Positions 1 through 7,467 of a stretch of DNA of 64,000 nt are shown piece after piece. Below the pieces are notes generated by a model. That model ran no database searches. It was not told the origin of the DNA and saw only the letters and a program-made list of their open reading frames with translations. The translations under genes and the position numbers were made by a program. The DNA is from Candidatus Pantoea soli. GTDB lineage: Bacteria; Pseudomonadota; Gammaproteobacteria; Enterobacterales; Enterobacteriaceae. Positions within the stretch are counted from its first letter, which is position 1, and every line of letters begins with the position of its first letter. The stretch lies in contig NZ_CP032702.1 of assembly GCF_007833795.1 (NCBI RefSeq), positions 1,116,001 to 1,180,000 on the forward strand, read 5' to 3'.

Positions 1-104
1 ATACGCTGCCACCGCTGCGTATTGCCCGCAACCTGGGGCTGATGGCGGCGGAAAATGCCGGTGTACTGAAGCGTAAAGCGCTGCGTTACGCGCTCGGCCT
101 GTAA
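1..104 (+). CDS. ubiF: ubiF, 3' end (2-octaprenyl-3-methyl-6-methoxy-1,4-benzoquinol hydroxylase), partial
   Basis: Only the last 33 codons are present (frame starting at base 3, stop at 102-104). The tail reads ...RIARNLGLMAAENAGVLK... and ends in YALGL, which matches what I recall of the C-terminus of the flavin-dependent ubiquinone-biosynthesis hydroxylase UbiF. The position next to the glutamine/methionine/leucine tRNA operon is the same as in E. coli, which supports the call. The start and catalytic domain lie outside the window. Confidence 0.85.
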   Translation, partial: TLPPLRIARNLGLMAAENAGVLKRKALRYALGL

Positions 105-180
105 GCCTGATCGGCCCCGGCAAACCCCTTCGCGACCGTTCCACGTTGCGGCCGCGAAGGGGGGCCGGATTTTCCAGACG

Positions 181-210
181 ACAAAAACAACAAAGCCCGC
201 AAAAGCGGGC
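181..210 (-). terminator. Rho-independent terminator of the tRNA operon
   Basis: Read on the minus strand, GCCCGC-TTTT-GCGGGC forms a six-pair stem followed by a T-rich tract (TTTGTTGTTTTTGT). It lies 14 bases beyond the last tRNA of the leftward operon. Confidence 0.85.
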
Positions 211-223
211 CTGTTGTGCAATT

Positions 224-298
224 TGGCTGGGGTGCAGGGATTCGAACCCCGGAATGCCGGAATCAGAATCCGGTGCCTTACCGCTTGGCGACACCCCA
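224..298 (-). tRNA. glnX: tRNA-Gln (anticodon CTG)
   Basis: 75 nt including encoded CCA, read on the minus strand. The acceptor begins TGGGGTGT, the anticodon arm is CCGGA-TTCTGAT-TCCGG with CTG as anticodon, and the T-loop is TTCGAAT. It is the promoter-distal gene of a seven-tRNA operon. The symbol is assigned by position relative to E. coli glnV/glnX. Confidence 0.95.
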
Positions 299-326
299 AT
301 AGGTGTTTGGTCAAATTGTCTTTGTA

Positions 327-401
327 TGGCTGGGGTGCAGGGATTCGAACCCCGGAATGGTGGAATCAGAATCCACTGCCTTACCGCTTGGCGACACCCC
401 A
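327..401 (-). tRNA. glnV: tRNA-Gln (anticodon CTG), variant anticodon stem
   Basis: 75 nt including CCA. It is almost identical to the neighbouring copy at 224-298, but the anticodon stem is GTGGA/TCCAC instead of CCGGA/TCCGG. The changes are compensatory, so pairing is retained. The anticodon is CTG. Confidence 0.95.
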
Positions 402-407
402 ATTGTT

Positions 408-484
408 TGGTGGCTACGACGGGAATCGAACCTGTGACCCCATCATTATGAGTGATGTGCTCTAACCGACTGAGCTACGTAGCC
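408..484 (-). tRNA. metU: tRNA-Met (elongator, anticodon CAT)
   Basis: 77 nt including CCA. It starts GGCTACGTAGCTCAGT, has the anticodon loop CTCATAA, and ends in the T-loop TTCGAATC and acceptor GTAGCC. An A-U/G-C acceptor end that pairs fully marks it as elongator rather than initiator Met tRNA. Confidence 0.95.
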
Positions 485-516
485 AGATTGTACTGCTTTA
501 CTGCTGCGCCCGATGA

Positions 517-591
517 TGGCTGGGATACCTGGATTCGAACCAGGGAATGCCGGTATCAAAAACCGGTGCCTTACCGCTTGGCGATATCCCA
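517..591 (-). tRNA. glnW: tRNA-Gln (anticodon TTG)
   Basis: 75 nt including CCA. The acceptor TGGGATAT and the anticodon arm CCGGT-TTTTGAT-ACCGG put TTG in the anticodon. It is one of two TTG isoacceptors placed in tandem in this operon. Confidence 0.95.
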
Positions 592-625
592 TCTGTCGAC
601 TCGTATCCACGAGAGTTCATCGGAT

Positions 626-700
626 TGGCTGGGGTACCTGGATTCGAACCAGGGAATGCCGGTATCAAAAACCGGTGCCTTACCGCTTGGCGATACCCCA
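626..700 (-). tRNA. glnU: tRNA-Gln (anticodon TTG)
   Basis: 75 nt including CCA. It is nearly identical to the gene at 517-591, with acceptor TGGGGTAT in place of TGGGATAT. The anticodon is TTG and the T-loop TTCGAAT. Confidence 0.95.
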
Positions 701-721
701 TCCGGCTGCCGAAGACTGAAA

Positions 722-806
722 TGGTGCGGGAGGCGAGACTTGAACTCGCACACCTTGCGGCGCCAGAACCTAAATCTGGTGCGTCTACCAATTTCGCCAC
801 TCCCGC
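722..806 (-). tRNA. leuW: tRNA-Leu (anticodon TAG)
   Basis: 85 nt including CCA, with the long variable arm typical of leucine tRNA. The acceptor is GCGGGAG, the anticodon arm is CCAGA-TTTAGGT-TCTGG (TAG), and the variable arm is GCGCCGCAAGGTGT-like. It matches E. coli leuW in place and sequence pattern. Confidence 0.95.
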
Positions 807-814
807 AAAAAAGA

Positions 815-891
815 TGGTGGCTACGACGGGAATCGAACCTGTGACCCCATCATTATGAGTGATGTGCTCTAACCAACTGAGCTACGTAGCC
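815..891 (-). tRNA. metT: tRNA-Met (elongator, anticodon CAT), first gene of the operon
   Basis: 77 nt including CCA. It differs from the copy at 408-484 by one base in the D-loop (TTGG versus TCGG). It is the promoter-proximal gene; the -10 of the operon lies 40 bases upstream. Confidence 0.95.
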
Positions 892-930
892 ATCTTTTTT
901 CGCGTTACCTTCATCGGCGTTGCGGGGCGC

Positions 931-959
931 ATTATGCGTATTGAGCTTAAGAGCGTCAA
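931..959 (-). promoter_or_regulatory. Sigma-70 promoter of the tRNA operon, stringent type
   Basis: On the minus strand, TTGACG (954-959), a 17-base spacer and CATAAT (931-936). The base pairs just after the -10 are GCGCCCCGC. A near-consensus -35 with a G+C-rich discriminator is the known hallmark of ppGpp-inhibited stable-RNA promoters. Confidence 0.75.
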
Positions 960-1068
960 CACATTTTTTGCCGTTTTTTGCCTTCGCGCGCCTGTTTGTC
1001 TGGCTTATAACCAGGCTGATGATTTATTCGGCAATTTCCGCCGCTATCTGCGACGTTAGCCTGAGATC

Positions 1069-1086
1069 GGGGCCGGTTCTGGCCCC
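1069..1086 (-). terminator. Hairpin downstream of asnB, possible terminator
   Basis: GGGGCC-ggttct-GGCCCC forms a six-pair GC stem 22 bases beyond the asnB stop codon. On the minus strand it lacks a T-run after the stem, so it may only stabilise the 3' end or depend on Rho. Confidence 0.4.
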
Positions 1087-1107
1087 TTATTACCTGAAAG
1101 AAAATGC

Positions 1108-2775
1108 TTATTTGTACGCGGACTGATGCACGCCCACAGCACGGCCGGAAGGATCGTCCATGGATTTGAACGCCTCATCCCATTCGATCGCTTTTGCCGA
1201 AGAGCAGGCAACAGACGGACCGCCTGGCACGCATTCGGCTGCGCTTGGCAGCGGGAACAGCTCTTCAAAGATCTCGCGGTACAGGTACGCCTCTTTTGAT
1301 GTCGGTGTATTGTGCGGGAAGCGGAAATGTGCGGTTGCCAGCTGCTGATCGCTAATTTGTTTTGCCGCGACCTCTTTCAGCGTGTCGATCCAGCTATAGC
1401 CTACTCCATCAGAGAACTGCTCTTTCTGACGCCATGCCACGCTCTCCGGCAGGTAAGAGGAGAAGCATTCACGCAGAATGTGTTTCTCCATTTTGCCGTT
1501 GCTGCCACACATTTTATCTGCCGGGTTGAGGCGCATAGCCACATCAAGGAACTTTTTGTCCAGGAACGGCACGCGTGCTTCCACGCCCCAGGCCGACATC
1601 GCTTTGTTGGCGCGTGCGCAGTCGAACATATGCAGCGCCAGCAGCTTACGCACGTTTTCTTCGTGGAACTCCTGCGCGTTCGGCGCTTTATGGAAGTAGA
1701 GATAGCCGCCGAACACTTCATCTGCGCCTTCACCCGACAGCACCATTTTGATGCCCATTGCTTTGATCTTGCGCGACATCAGGTACATCGGCGTGGAGGC
1801 GCGAATCGTCGTCACGTCATAGGTTTCGATGTGGTAAATCACATCGCGAATCGCATCCAGCCCTTCCTGTACGGTGAAGTGGATTTCGTGATGCACGGTG
1901 CCGAGGTGATCGGCCACCGCTTTCGCCGCTTTCAGATCCGGCGAGCCTTCAAGGCCCACGGCAAAGGAGTGCAGTTGCGGCCACCAGGCATCGCTCTGAT
2001 CGGCATCTTCTACCCGCTTCGCAGCAAAGCGCTTGGTCACGGCAGAGATGATAGAGGAGTCAAGACCGCCAGAGAGCAGCACGCCATAGGGCACGTCAGA
2101 CATCAGATGGCTCTTCACGGACTCTTCCAGCGCATGCTTCAGGCCTGCGGCATCGGTGGTGTTGCGGGCAACTGCCGCAAAATCCATCCAGTCACGCTGC
2201 CAGTAGCGACGGATCTCACCGTCCGTGCTGGAGAGGAAGCTTCCCGGCGGGAATTCTTTAATGGTGCGGCATACCGGCACCAGCGCTTTCATCTCCGACG
2301 CCACGAACAGGTTGCCATGCTCGTCGTTACCCATATAAAGCGGAATAATGCCGATGTGGTCGCGGCCAATCAGGTATTGCTGCTTCACGCTGTCCCACAG
2401 GATAAAGGCAAACATGCCCTGCAGGTCATCAAGGAAATCCAGCCCCTTTTCCTGATACAGCGCCAGAATGACTTCACAGTCGGAACCGGTCTGAAACGCA
2501 TAGCGGTCGCTCAGCTCCGCGCGCAGCGCCTGGTGGTTGTAAATTTCGCCATTCACAGCCAGTACGTGGGTGTGATCTGCGTTGTACAGCGGCTGGGCGC
2601 CGTTGTTGACATCAACGATGGAGAGACGTTCATGCACCAGAATGGCATGCTCATCAGCATAGACACCCGACCAGTCCGGGCCGCGGTGACGCATCAGGCG
2701 GGAACACTCCAGCGCTTTTTTGCGCAGCTCAACAGGATCGGTTTTCAGATCCAGCACACCAAAAATCGAACACAT
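1108..2775 (-). CDS. asnB: Asparagine synthetase B (glutamine-hydrolysing)
   Basis: 555 aa, against 554 in E. coli. It makes asparagine from aspartate, ATP and glutamine (or ammonia) in the cytoplasm. The sequence opens MCSIFGVLD, so Cys2 becomes the N-terminal nucleophile of the class II glutamine amidotransferase domain (about residues 2-190), with RGP near residue 31 and NGEIYN near 75. The synthetase domain carries the ATP pyrophosphatase P-loop SGGLDSS at 235-241. It is transcribed alone, convergent on the tRNA operon side and separated from the nag operon by a terminator. I see no defect. The confidence is high from length, motifs and position. Confidence 0.97.
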   Translation of the reverse strand: MCSIFGVLDLKTDPVELRKKALECSRLMRHRGPDWSGVYADEHAILVHERLSIVDVNNGAQPLYNADHTHVLAVNGEIYNHQALRAELSDRYAFQTGSDCEVILALYQEKGLDFLDDLQGMFAFILWDSVKQQYLIGRDHIGIIPLYMGNDEHGNLFVASEMKALVPVCRTIKEFPPGSFLSSTDGEIRRYWQRDWMDFAAVARNTTDAAGLKHALEESVKSHLMSDVPYGVLLSGGLDSSIISAVTKRFAAKRVEDADQSDAWWPQLHSFAVGLEGSPDLKAAKAVADHLGTVHHEIHFTVQEGLDAIRDVIYHIETYDVTTIRASTPMYLMSRKIKAMGIKMVLSGEGADEVFGGYLYFHKAPNAQEFHEENVRKLLALHMFDCARANKAMSAWGVEARVPFLDKKFLDVAMRLNPADKMCGSNGKMEKHILRECFSSYLPESVAWRQKEQFSDGVGYSWIDTLKEVAAKQISDQQLATAHFRFPHNTPTSKEAYLYREIFEELFPLPSAAECVPGGPSVACSSAKAIEWDEAFKSMDDPSGRAVGVHQSAYK

Positions 2776-2928
2776 AACTGACTCCTGATCTCGCCGTGCG
2801 GCGATGTAATTTCTGCGTTTGTCCGGCAGCCTGCGCTGCGTGATGTATAAGAAAATGCGCTAACAGGCAGGGGAAGCGCAAGCAAAATCGCGCATTACTG
2901 ATAAAAAGAGTGTTGTCATGGTATTAAA

Positions 2929-2945
2929 ATTGAATTTCATTCAAT
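2929..2945. promoter_or_regulatory. Perfect inverted repeat upstream of asnB
   Basis: ATTGAAT-TTC-ATTCAAT is a perfect 7-bp inverted repeat with a 3-bp centre, in A+T-rich DNA about 155 bases upstream of the asnB start. It resembles an ArgR box (TGAAT-N4-ATTCA), but the centre is one base short. The regulator is unknown. Confidence 0.35.
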
Positions 2946-3039
2946 AAATTCGCCTTAATATTAGATGGTATCTAATTAACTGGCGTGTAAGATTATTTTG
3001 CAGGCAATTATCAGGCAGGGAAAGCAGCGGCACAGCGCA

Positions 3040-3080
3040 GAAAAATAAAAGCCCTGCTGGCGTGATGCGGCAGCAGGGCT
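3040..3080 (-). terminator. Rho-independent terminator of the nagBACD operon
   Basis: On the minus strand AGCCCTGCTG pairs with CAGCAGGGCT across an 11-base loop, followed by TTTATTTTTC. It lies 26 bases after the nagD stop codon and separates nag from asnB. Confidence 0.85.
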
Positions 3081-3105
3081 CTGAGTCGCGCAGAGAAAAA
3101 GGAAC

Positions 3106-3858
3106 TCAGAACAGATCGATATCAGCGACAGAAGGGTAAATCCAGTCCGGGCGGAAGGGCATAGCGTCAATGTCGCTCAGCGTAGAGACGCCGGACAGCA
3201 CCAGAATGGTTTCCAGACCGGCCTGGAAGCCTGCAAGGATATCCGTGCGCAGATTGTCCCCGACAATCACCGTGTCTTCGGAGTGGGCATGCATTTTGTT
3301 AAGGGCGGCGCGCATAATGTACGGGCTGGGTTTGCCCACATAAAACGGTTTACGACCGGAGATGGTTTCAATGCCCGCACACAGGGCACCGCAGGCGGGC
3401 ACAAAGCCGCGGGCGTGGGTATCCGGATTGGTGGCGATAAAGCGCGCGCCGTTGGCCACGAAGAAGGCCGCCTTATGCATCATGTCCCAGTTAAACGAGC
3501 GGGTTTCACCGACAATCACAAAATCCGGATTGACATCGGTAATGGTAAAGCCGGCTTTGTAGAGTTCGTGGATGAGGGCACCTTCACCAATCACATAGGC
3601 TTTCTTCCCTTCCTGACGGCGCAAAAAATCCGCGGTGGCCATCGCGGAGGTATAAAACACCGAATCCGGTATCTCCACGCCCGCGTTCGCGAAACGGTTT
3701 GCCAGATCCTGCGCCGTCTGCGAGGGATAGTTGGTCAGCACTACCAGCGGCATCTCTTTTTCCAGGATGCGCTGCAGAAATTCGTTAGCGCCTTTTACGG
3801 CGGTATTGTCGTGCATCAGCACGCCGTCAATGTCACAGATTACGCTTTTAATGGTCAT
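3106..3858 (-). CDS. nagD: UMP/ribonucleotide monophosphatase NagD (HAD family)
   Basis: 250 aa, the same length as E. coli NagD (UmpH). It is a haloacid dehalogenase-type phosphatase, type IIA, that dephosphorylates UMP and other nucleotides. HAD motif I is DIDG at residues 9-12 (nucleophile Asp9, acid Asp11). LTNYPSQT follows as motif II region, then VGKPSP and GDNLRTDI as motifs III and IV. I start at ATG 3858 (MTIKSVICDIDG); a longer reading to 3897 adds 13 residues with no family match. It is the last gene of nagBACD, 38 bases after nagC. Its presence in a GlcNAc operon is conserved but not mechanistically explained. Confidence 0.95.
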   Translation of the reverse strand: MTIKSVICDIDGVLMHDNTAVKGANEFLQRILEKEMPLVVLTNYPSQTAQDLANRFANAGVEIPDSVFYTSAMATADFLRRQEGKKAYVIGEGALIHELYKAGFTITDVNPDFVIVGETRSFNWDMMHKAAFFVANGARFIATNPDTHARGFVPACGALCAGIETISGRKPFYVGKPSPYIMRAALNKMHAHSEDTVIVGDNLRTDILAGFQAGLETILVLSGVSTLSDIDAMPFRPDWIYPSVADIDLF

Positions 3859-3896
3859 AGAGAATATCCGGTCGGGCCTGCAGGGCAGGCTTATCA

Positions 3897-5117
3897 TTAT
3901 TCTTCCAGCAAATGCTGAAGCAGGATGCCATTGAGCATAGCGCGTTTAGCCAGTGCGAAGGCGCCAATGGCTGAGCGATGATCCAGTTCTGACCGCACCA
4001 CCGGCAGATTTTTACGGAACGCATTCAGCGCCTGCGTATTAATGCAGCCCTCAATGGCCGGGAACAGAATCTTATCCGCTTCGGTGATTTCGCCGGCCAG
4101 CACCACTTTCTGCGGGTTGAACAGATTGATAGCAATCGCGATGGCTTTGCCGAGATAACGCCCGACATACTCAATCACCTCACAGGCCAGTGCATCGCCC
4201 TGGTTTGCCGCGCGGCAGATTTGCGGCATCAGGCAATCATCCAGCGTCAGGCTGCTGGGGTAGCCCTGATTCAGCAGATGGCGGACGCGGTTTTCAATCG
4301 CGCCATTGGCAGCAATGGTTTCCAGGCAGCCAAAATTACCGCAGTGGCAGCGCTCCCCGAGCGGATCGACCTGGATATGGCCGATTTCACCAACGTTGCC
4401 GTTACTGCCGAGGAAAATATGGCCATTGGCGATGATGCCCGCGCCGGTTCCACGGTGTAAGCGCACCAGAATGGAGTCTGCACAGTCGCGGCTTGCCCCG
4501 AAATAGTGCTCCGCCAGCGCCAGGCTGCGAATATCGTGTCCGACAAAACTGGTGACGTTAAAACGTTTTTGCAGGCTGGCCACCAGCGGCCAGTGACTGA
4601 CCGCGATATGCGGCATATAGCGAATAATGCCGTTAATCGGATCCACCAGGCCTGGCAGTATCACCGCGATGGCAATCAGCTCGTGAATTTTGCGCTGCTG
4701 GGCGGTCATAAAGGTGGCGATGGCCGTAAAGAGCGCATTTTCCAGCGTCTCCTGAGTGCGCTCCGGCAGCGGGAAATCCGCCTGCGCCAGCGACCTGCCA
4801 CTCAGATCAAACAGGGTCAGGGTGGCGTCGTTGCGTCCGAGGCGCACGCCGATGGTATGGAAATGGCGGGTTTCGGTGATGATGGAAATTGCGCGGCGCC
4901 CGCCGGTGGACGCCTGCTGCTCCACCTCTTTGATCAGGCCGCGCTCAATAAGCTGGCGGGTAATTTTCGTGACGCTGGCGGGCGCAAGCTGGCTGAGTTC
5001 GGCGATCTGAATGCGCGAAATCGGCCCCTGTTGATCTATCAGCCGGTAAACGGCTGCGCTGTTGAGTTGTTTGACAAGATCGACATTTCCTATTTGAGTC
5101 TGGCCGCCAGTGGTCAT
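3897..5117 (-). CDS. nagC: N-acetylglucosamine repressor NagC (ROK family)
   Basis: 406 aa. It represses the nag regulon and is released by GlcNAc-6-phosphate. The N-terminal winged helix-turn-helix spans about residues 15-75 (ISRIQIAELSQLAPASVTKI). The rest is a ROK sugar-kinase-like fold, with the zinc-binding CxCGxxGC motif at Cys257, Cys259 and Cys264 and His247 just before it. It is co-transcribed behind nagA with a 7-base gap and so is subject to its own repression. The two palindromes between nagB and nagE (centres near 7250 and 7344) are the expected operators. Confidence 0.96.
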   Translation of the reverse strand: MTTGGQTQIGNVDLVKQLNSAAVYRLIDQQGPISRIQIAELSQLAPASVTKITRQLIERGLIKEVEQQASTGGRRAISIITETRHFHTIGVRLGRNDATLTLFDLSGRSLAQADFPLPERTQETLENALFTAIATFMTAQQRKIHELIAIAVILPGLVDPINGIIRYMPHIAVSHWPLVASLQKRFNVTSFVGHDIRSLALAEHYFGASRDCADSILVRLHRGTGAGIIANGHIFLGSNGNVGEIGHIQVDPLGERCHCGNFGCLETIAANGAIENRVRHLLNQGYPSSLTLDDCLMPQICRAANQGDALACEVIEYVGRYLGKAIAIAINLFNPQKVVLAGEITEADKILFPAIEGCINTQALNAFRKNLPVVRSELDHRSAIGAFALAKRAMLNGILLQHLLEE

Positions 5118-5124
5118 TCAGTAC

Positions 5125-6273
5125 TTACTCGCTGAGGACGTTCTCTCCGTTGACGAACGTCTTAGTGATTTGATAATCGCGGGTAAACACAGTCAGGTTA
5201 GCGACTTTTCCTGCAGTCACCGAACCAAACTGCTTGTCCACCCCCATTGCCCTTGCCGGGTAGAGCGTTGCCATGCGCAAGGCTTCATCCAAGGCGATAC
5301 CACAGTGTTCAACGCTGTTCTGCACCGCTTCAATCATGGTCAGCGCAGATCCGCTCAGGGTACCGTTTTCGTCAACGCAAAGGCCATCGCGATAGTATAT
5401 TGTTTTACCTGCAAAAATGAATTGATCAATCGAAGCACCTGCCGGCGCGGTGGCATCGGTCACCAGCACCAGTTTGTCTCCTTTAATCCGTTTCGCATTG
5501 CGCACGTTAGCGTAATTGACATGTAAACCGTCCGCAATGATGCCGCAGTATACATCAGGCGAATCAAACAGCGCACCGATCAGGCCCGGCTCGCGCCCGC
5601 TGAACGCCGCCATGGCGTTGTAAAGGTGGGTGGCGAACGACACGCCAGCACGTATGCCTGCTTTGGCCTCGTTAAAGGTGGCGTTGGAGTGGCCGGCAGA
5701 CACGATGATACCGGCGTCACACAGTTGACGGATCACGTCACCACCCGCTTGTTCCGGGGCCAGTGTCACTTTGGTAATCACATCCGCATTGTCACAGAGG
5801 AAGTTCACCAGCGCCGGATCGGGCAGACGAATCAGCTCGGGATTGTGCGTGCCTTTTTTCGCTTTATTCAGCCATGGGCCTTCCAGATGCAGGCCCAGCG
5901 CCTGATGCTGATGTTTCGCCAGATAGGCGCGCATGGTCTCGACGGCACGCTTCATCAGCGCGTCAGAACTGGTGATCAGCGTCGGCAGAAAGCTGGTACA
6001 GCCCGATTTCACGTTGGCGCGCTGCATGGTTTCCAGCGTTTCAATACTCAGCGCAGCGAGATCATCATTGAACTGCACACCGCCGCAGCCATTCAGCTGC
6101 AGGTCAATAAAACCGGGAGCAATGAAGGCACCTGCCATGTCCTGCTGCGGGATTGCGCTCTCCAGTGCCTCACGCGGACAGACACGCGCAATCACCCCTC
6201 CGTCAATCACGACAACATGATTATCCAGAACTTCGTCACCGGTAAAAATCCGGCCGTTAACTAATGCATACAT
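5125..6273 (-). CDS. nagA: N-acetylglucosamine-6-phosphate deacetylase
   Basis: 382 aa, as in E. coli. It hydrolyses GlcNAc-6-P to glucosamine-6-P and acetate and so controls the level of the NagC inducer. It is an amidohydrolase-superfamily TIM barrel. The expected residues are all in register: Gln59 in FIDLQLNG, Glu131 in LEGPW, His195 in SAGHS, His216 in ATHLYNAM, and catalytic Asp273 in VTDAT. It lies second in nagBACD, 58 bases after nagB. Confidence 0.97.
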   Translation of the reverse strand: MYALVNGRIFTGDEVLDNHVVVIDGGVIARVCPREALESAIPQQDMAGAFIAPGFIDLQLNGCGGVQFNDDLAALSIETLETMQRANVKSGCTSFLPTLITSSDALMKRAVETMRAYLAKHQHQALGLHLEGPWLNKAKKGTHNPELIRLPDPALVNFLCDNADVITKVTLAPEQAGGDVIRQLCDAGIIVSAGHSNATFNEAKAGIRAGVSFATHLYNAMAAFSGREPGLIGALFDSPDVYCGIIADGLHVNYANVRNAKRIKGDKLVLVTDATAPAGASIDQFIFAGKTIYYRDGLCVDENGTLSGSALTMIEAVQNSVEHCGIALDEALRMATLYPARAMGVDKQFGSVTAGKVANLTVFTRDYQITKTFVNGENVLSE

Positions 6274-6331
6274 CGTTTTTTCTCCCGGCTGAATCCGCTG
6301 CCCGCAGGCAGCCGATTTTTACAACGTGCTC

Positions 6332-7132
6332 TTACACACCCTTCATATTTTCCGCTTCCATTTCGCGGAAATATTTCACGGTTTTCACTTTCAGTTCCAT
6401 GGTGGCGGGCTCATCGCACACCACCACGGCTTTTGGATGCAGCTGCAGACAGCTGATAGTCCACATGTGGTTAACGTTGCCCTCTACCGCCGCCTGCAAC
6501 GCCTGTGCTTTAACATGACCGGTAACCAGAATCATCACCTCTTCAGCGTCCAGCAGCGTGCCCACGCCCACTGTCAGCGCATATTTCGGCACCTGATTTA
6601 CATCACCGTCAAAGAAACGCGAGTTCGCTACGCGGGTATCGTGCGTCAGGGTTTTAATGCGGGTGCGGGAAGAGAGGGAAGAAGCCGGTTCGTTGAACGC
6701 GATGTGCCCGTCGTTGCCCACGCCGCCCATAAACAGGTGAATTTTACCCAGCGCGCGAATCTTCTCTTCGTACTGGCGACATTCTGCGTCAATATCTTCG
6801 GCATTGCCATTCAGAAGATTGATATTTTCTGGTTGAATATCAACGTGATCGAAAAAGTTGCGATACATAAAACTGTGATAGCTTTCCGGATGCTCTTTTG
6901 GCAGGCCCACATATTCGTCCATATTGAAGGTCACCACATGCCGGAAACTGACCTGGCCCGCTTTGTGCATCTCAATCAGGTGCTTGTAAGCTTCCAGTGG
7001 CGTACCGCCGGTAGGCAGACCCAGTACAAAAGGACGATCGGGGCCGGGGTTGAAGGCGTTAATGCGGTTAACAATATGGCGTGCAGCCCATTTACCCACC
7101 TGAGAAGGTGTGGCCAAAGGGATCAGTCTCAT
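6332..7132 (-). CDS. nagB: Glucosamine-6-phosphate deaminase
   Basis: 266 aa, identical in length to E. coli NagB. It converts glucosamine-6-P to fructose-6-P and ammonia and feeds amino sugars into glycolysis. Catalytic residues known for this family are present in register: Asp72 (NMDEYVG), Asp141, His143 and Glu148 (DGHIAFNEP). The phosphate-binding loop GLPTGGTP is at about 38-45. It is the first gene of the leftward nagBACD operon, divergent from nagE, sharing a 335-base control region. Confidence 0.97.
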   Translation of the reverse strand: MRLIPLATPSQVGKWAARHIVNRINAFNPGPDRPFVLGLPTGGTPLEAYKHLIEMHKAGQVSFRHVVTFNMDEYVGLPKEHPESYHSFMYRNFFDHVDIQPENINLLNGNAEDIDAECRQYEEKIRALGKIHLFMGGVGNDGHIAFNEPASSLSSRTRIKTLTHDTRVANSRFFDGDVNQVPKYALTVGVGTLLDAEEVMILVTGHVKAQALQAAVEGNVNHMWTISCLQLHPKAVVVCDEPATMELKVKTVKYFREMEAENMKGV

Positions 7133-7240
7133 GTCTTCACCTCAGTTAAGATTGGAGTAGGGGTCATGATTTCCGCTGCAGCGGTTGCCTGTAAGGGTAA
7201 CCGGTTTATGCCAGCACGGGCAGGGAAAAGCATGGCCTGA

Positions 7241-7259
7241 TATTTTTTATCATAAAATA
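7241..7259. promoter_or_regulatory. NagC-type operator on the nagB side
   Basis: TATTTT-ttatcat-AAAATA is an A+T-rich 19-bp palindrome 109 bases upstream of nagB. Its centre (7250) is 94 bp from the nagE-side palindrome, about nine helical turns. In E. coli two NagC sites at such a distance close a repression loop. Confidence 0.6.
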
Positions 7260-7305
7260 AGTTTGTGGTGGTGACCAGCATTTCGCGGTCATAAACGTCC
7301 ATTTT

Positions 7306-7321
7306 GGTGATTAGAGTCACA
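7306..7321. promoter_or_regulatory. CRP-like site between nagB and nagE
   Basis: GGTGA-TTAGAG-TCACA matches the CRP consensus TGTGA-N6-TCACA at nine of ten fixed positions. It sits between the two NagC-like palindromes, as the activator site does in E. coli. Confidence 0.65.
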
Positions 7322-7333
7322 GTTTTTATGGTT

Positions 7334-7354
7334 TTAATTTGCGAGGCGAATTAA
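7334..7354. promoter_or_regulatory. NagC-type operator on the nagE side
   Basis: TTAATT-tgcgaggcg-AATTAA is a 21-bp palindrome with perfect six-base arms, centred at 7344 and 114 bases upstream of the nagE start. Its arms and spacing resemble the nagE operator of E. coli. Confidence 0.6.
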
Positions 7355-7467
7355 TTTATCTTTACACTGCGCCTCGTGGTGAATGCGTCAAAACGGTACC
7401 GGATGTCGGGATAATAAAACCAACCTGCATCACGGCAAAAACGCCAGTCTCATAGGGGGAGAATAAG

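Noticed and set aside
146..858. Several short frames across the tRNA cluster
   Set aside because: They run through tRNA genes on the opposite strand and cannot be proteins.
1312..2781. 489-codon plus-strand open frame opposite asnB
   Set aside because: It mirrors the codon structure of asnB, has no ribosome binding site or family resemblance, and asnB is certain.
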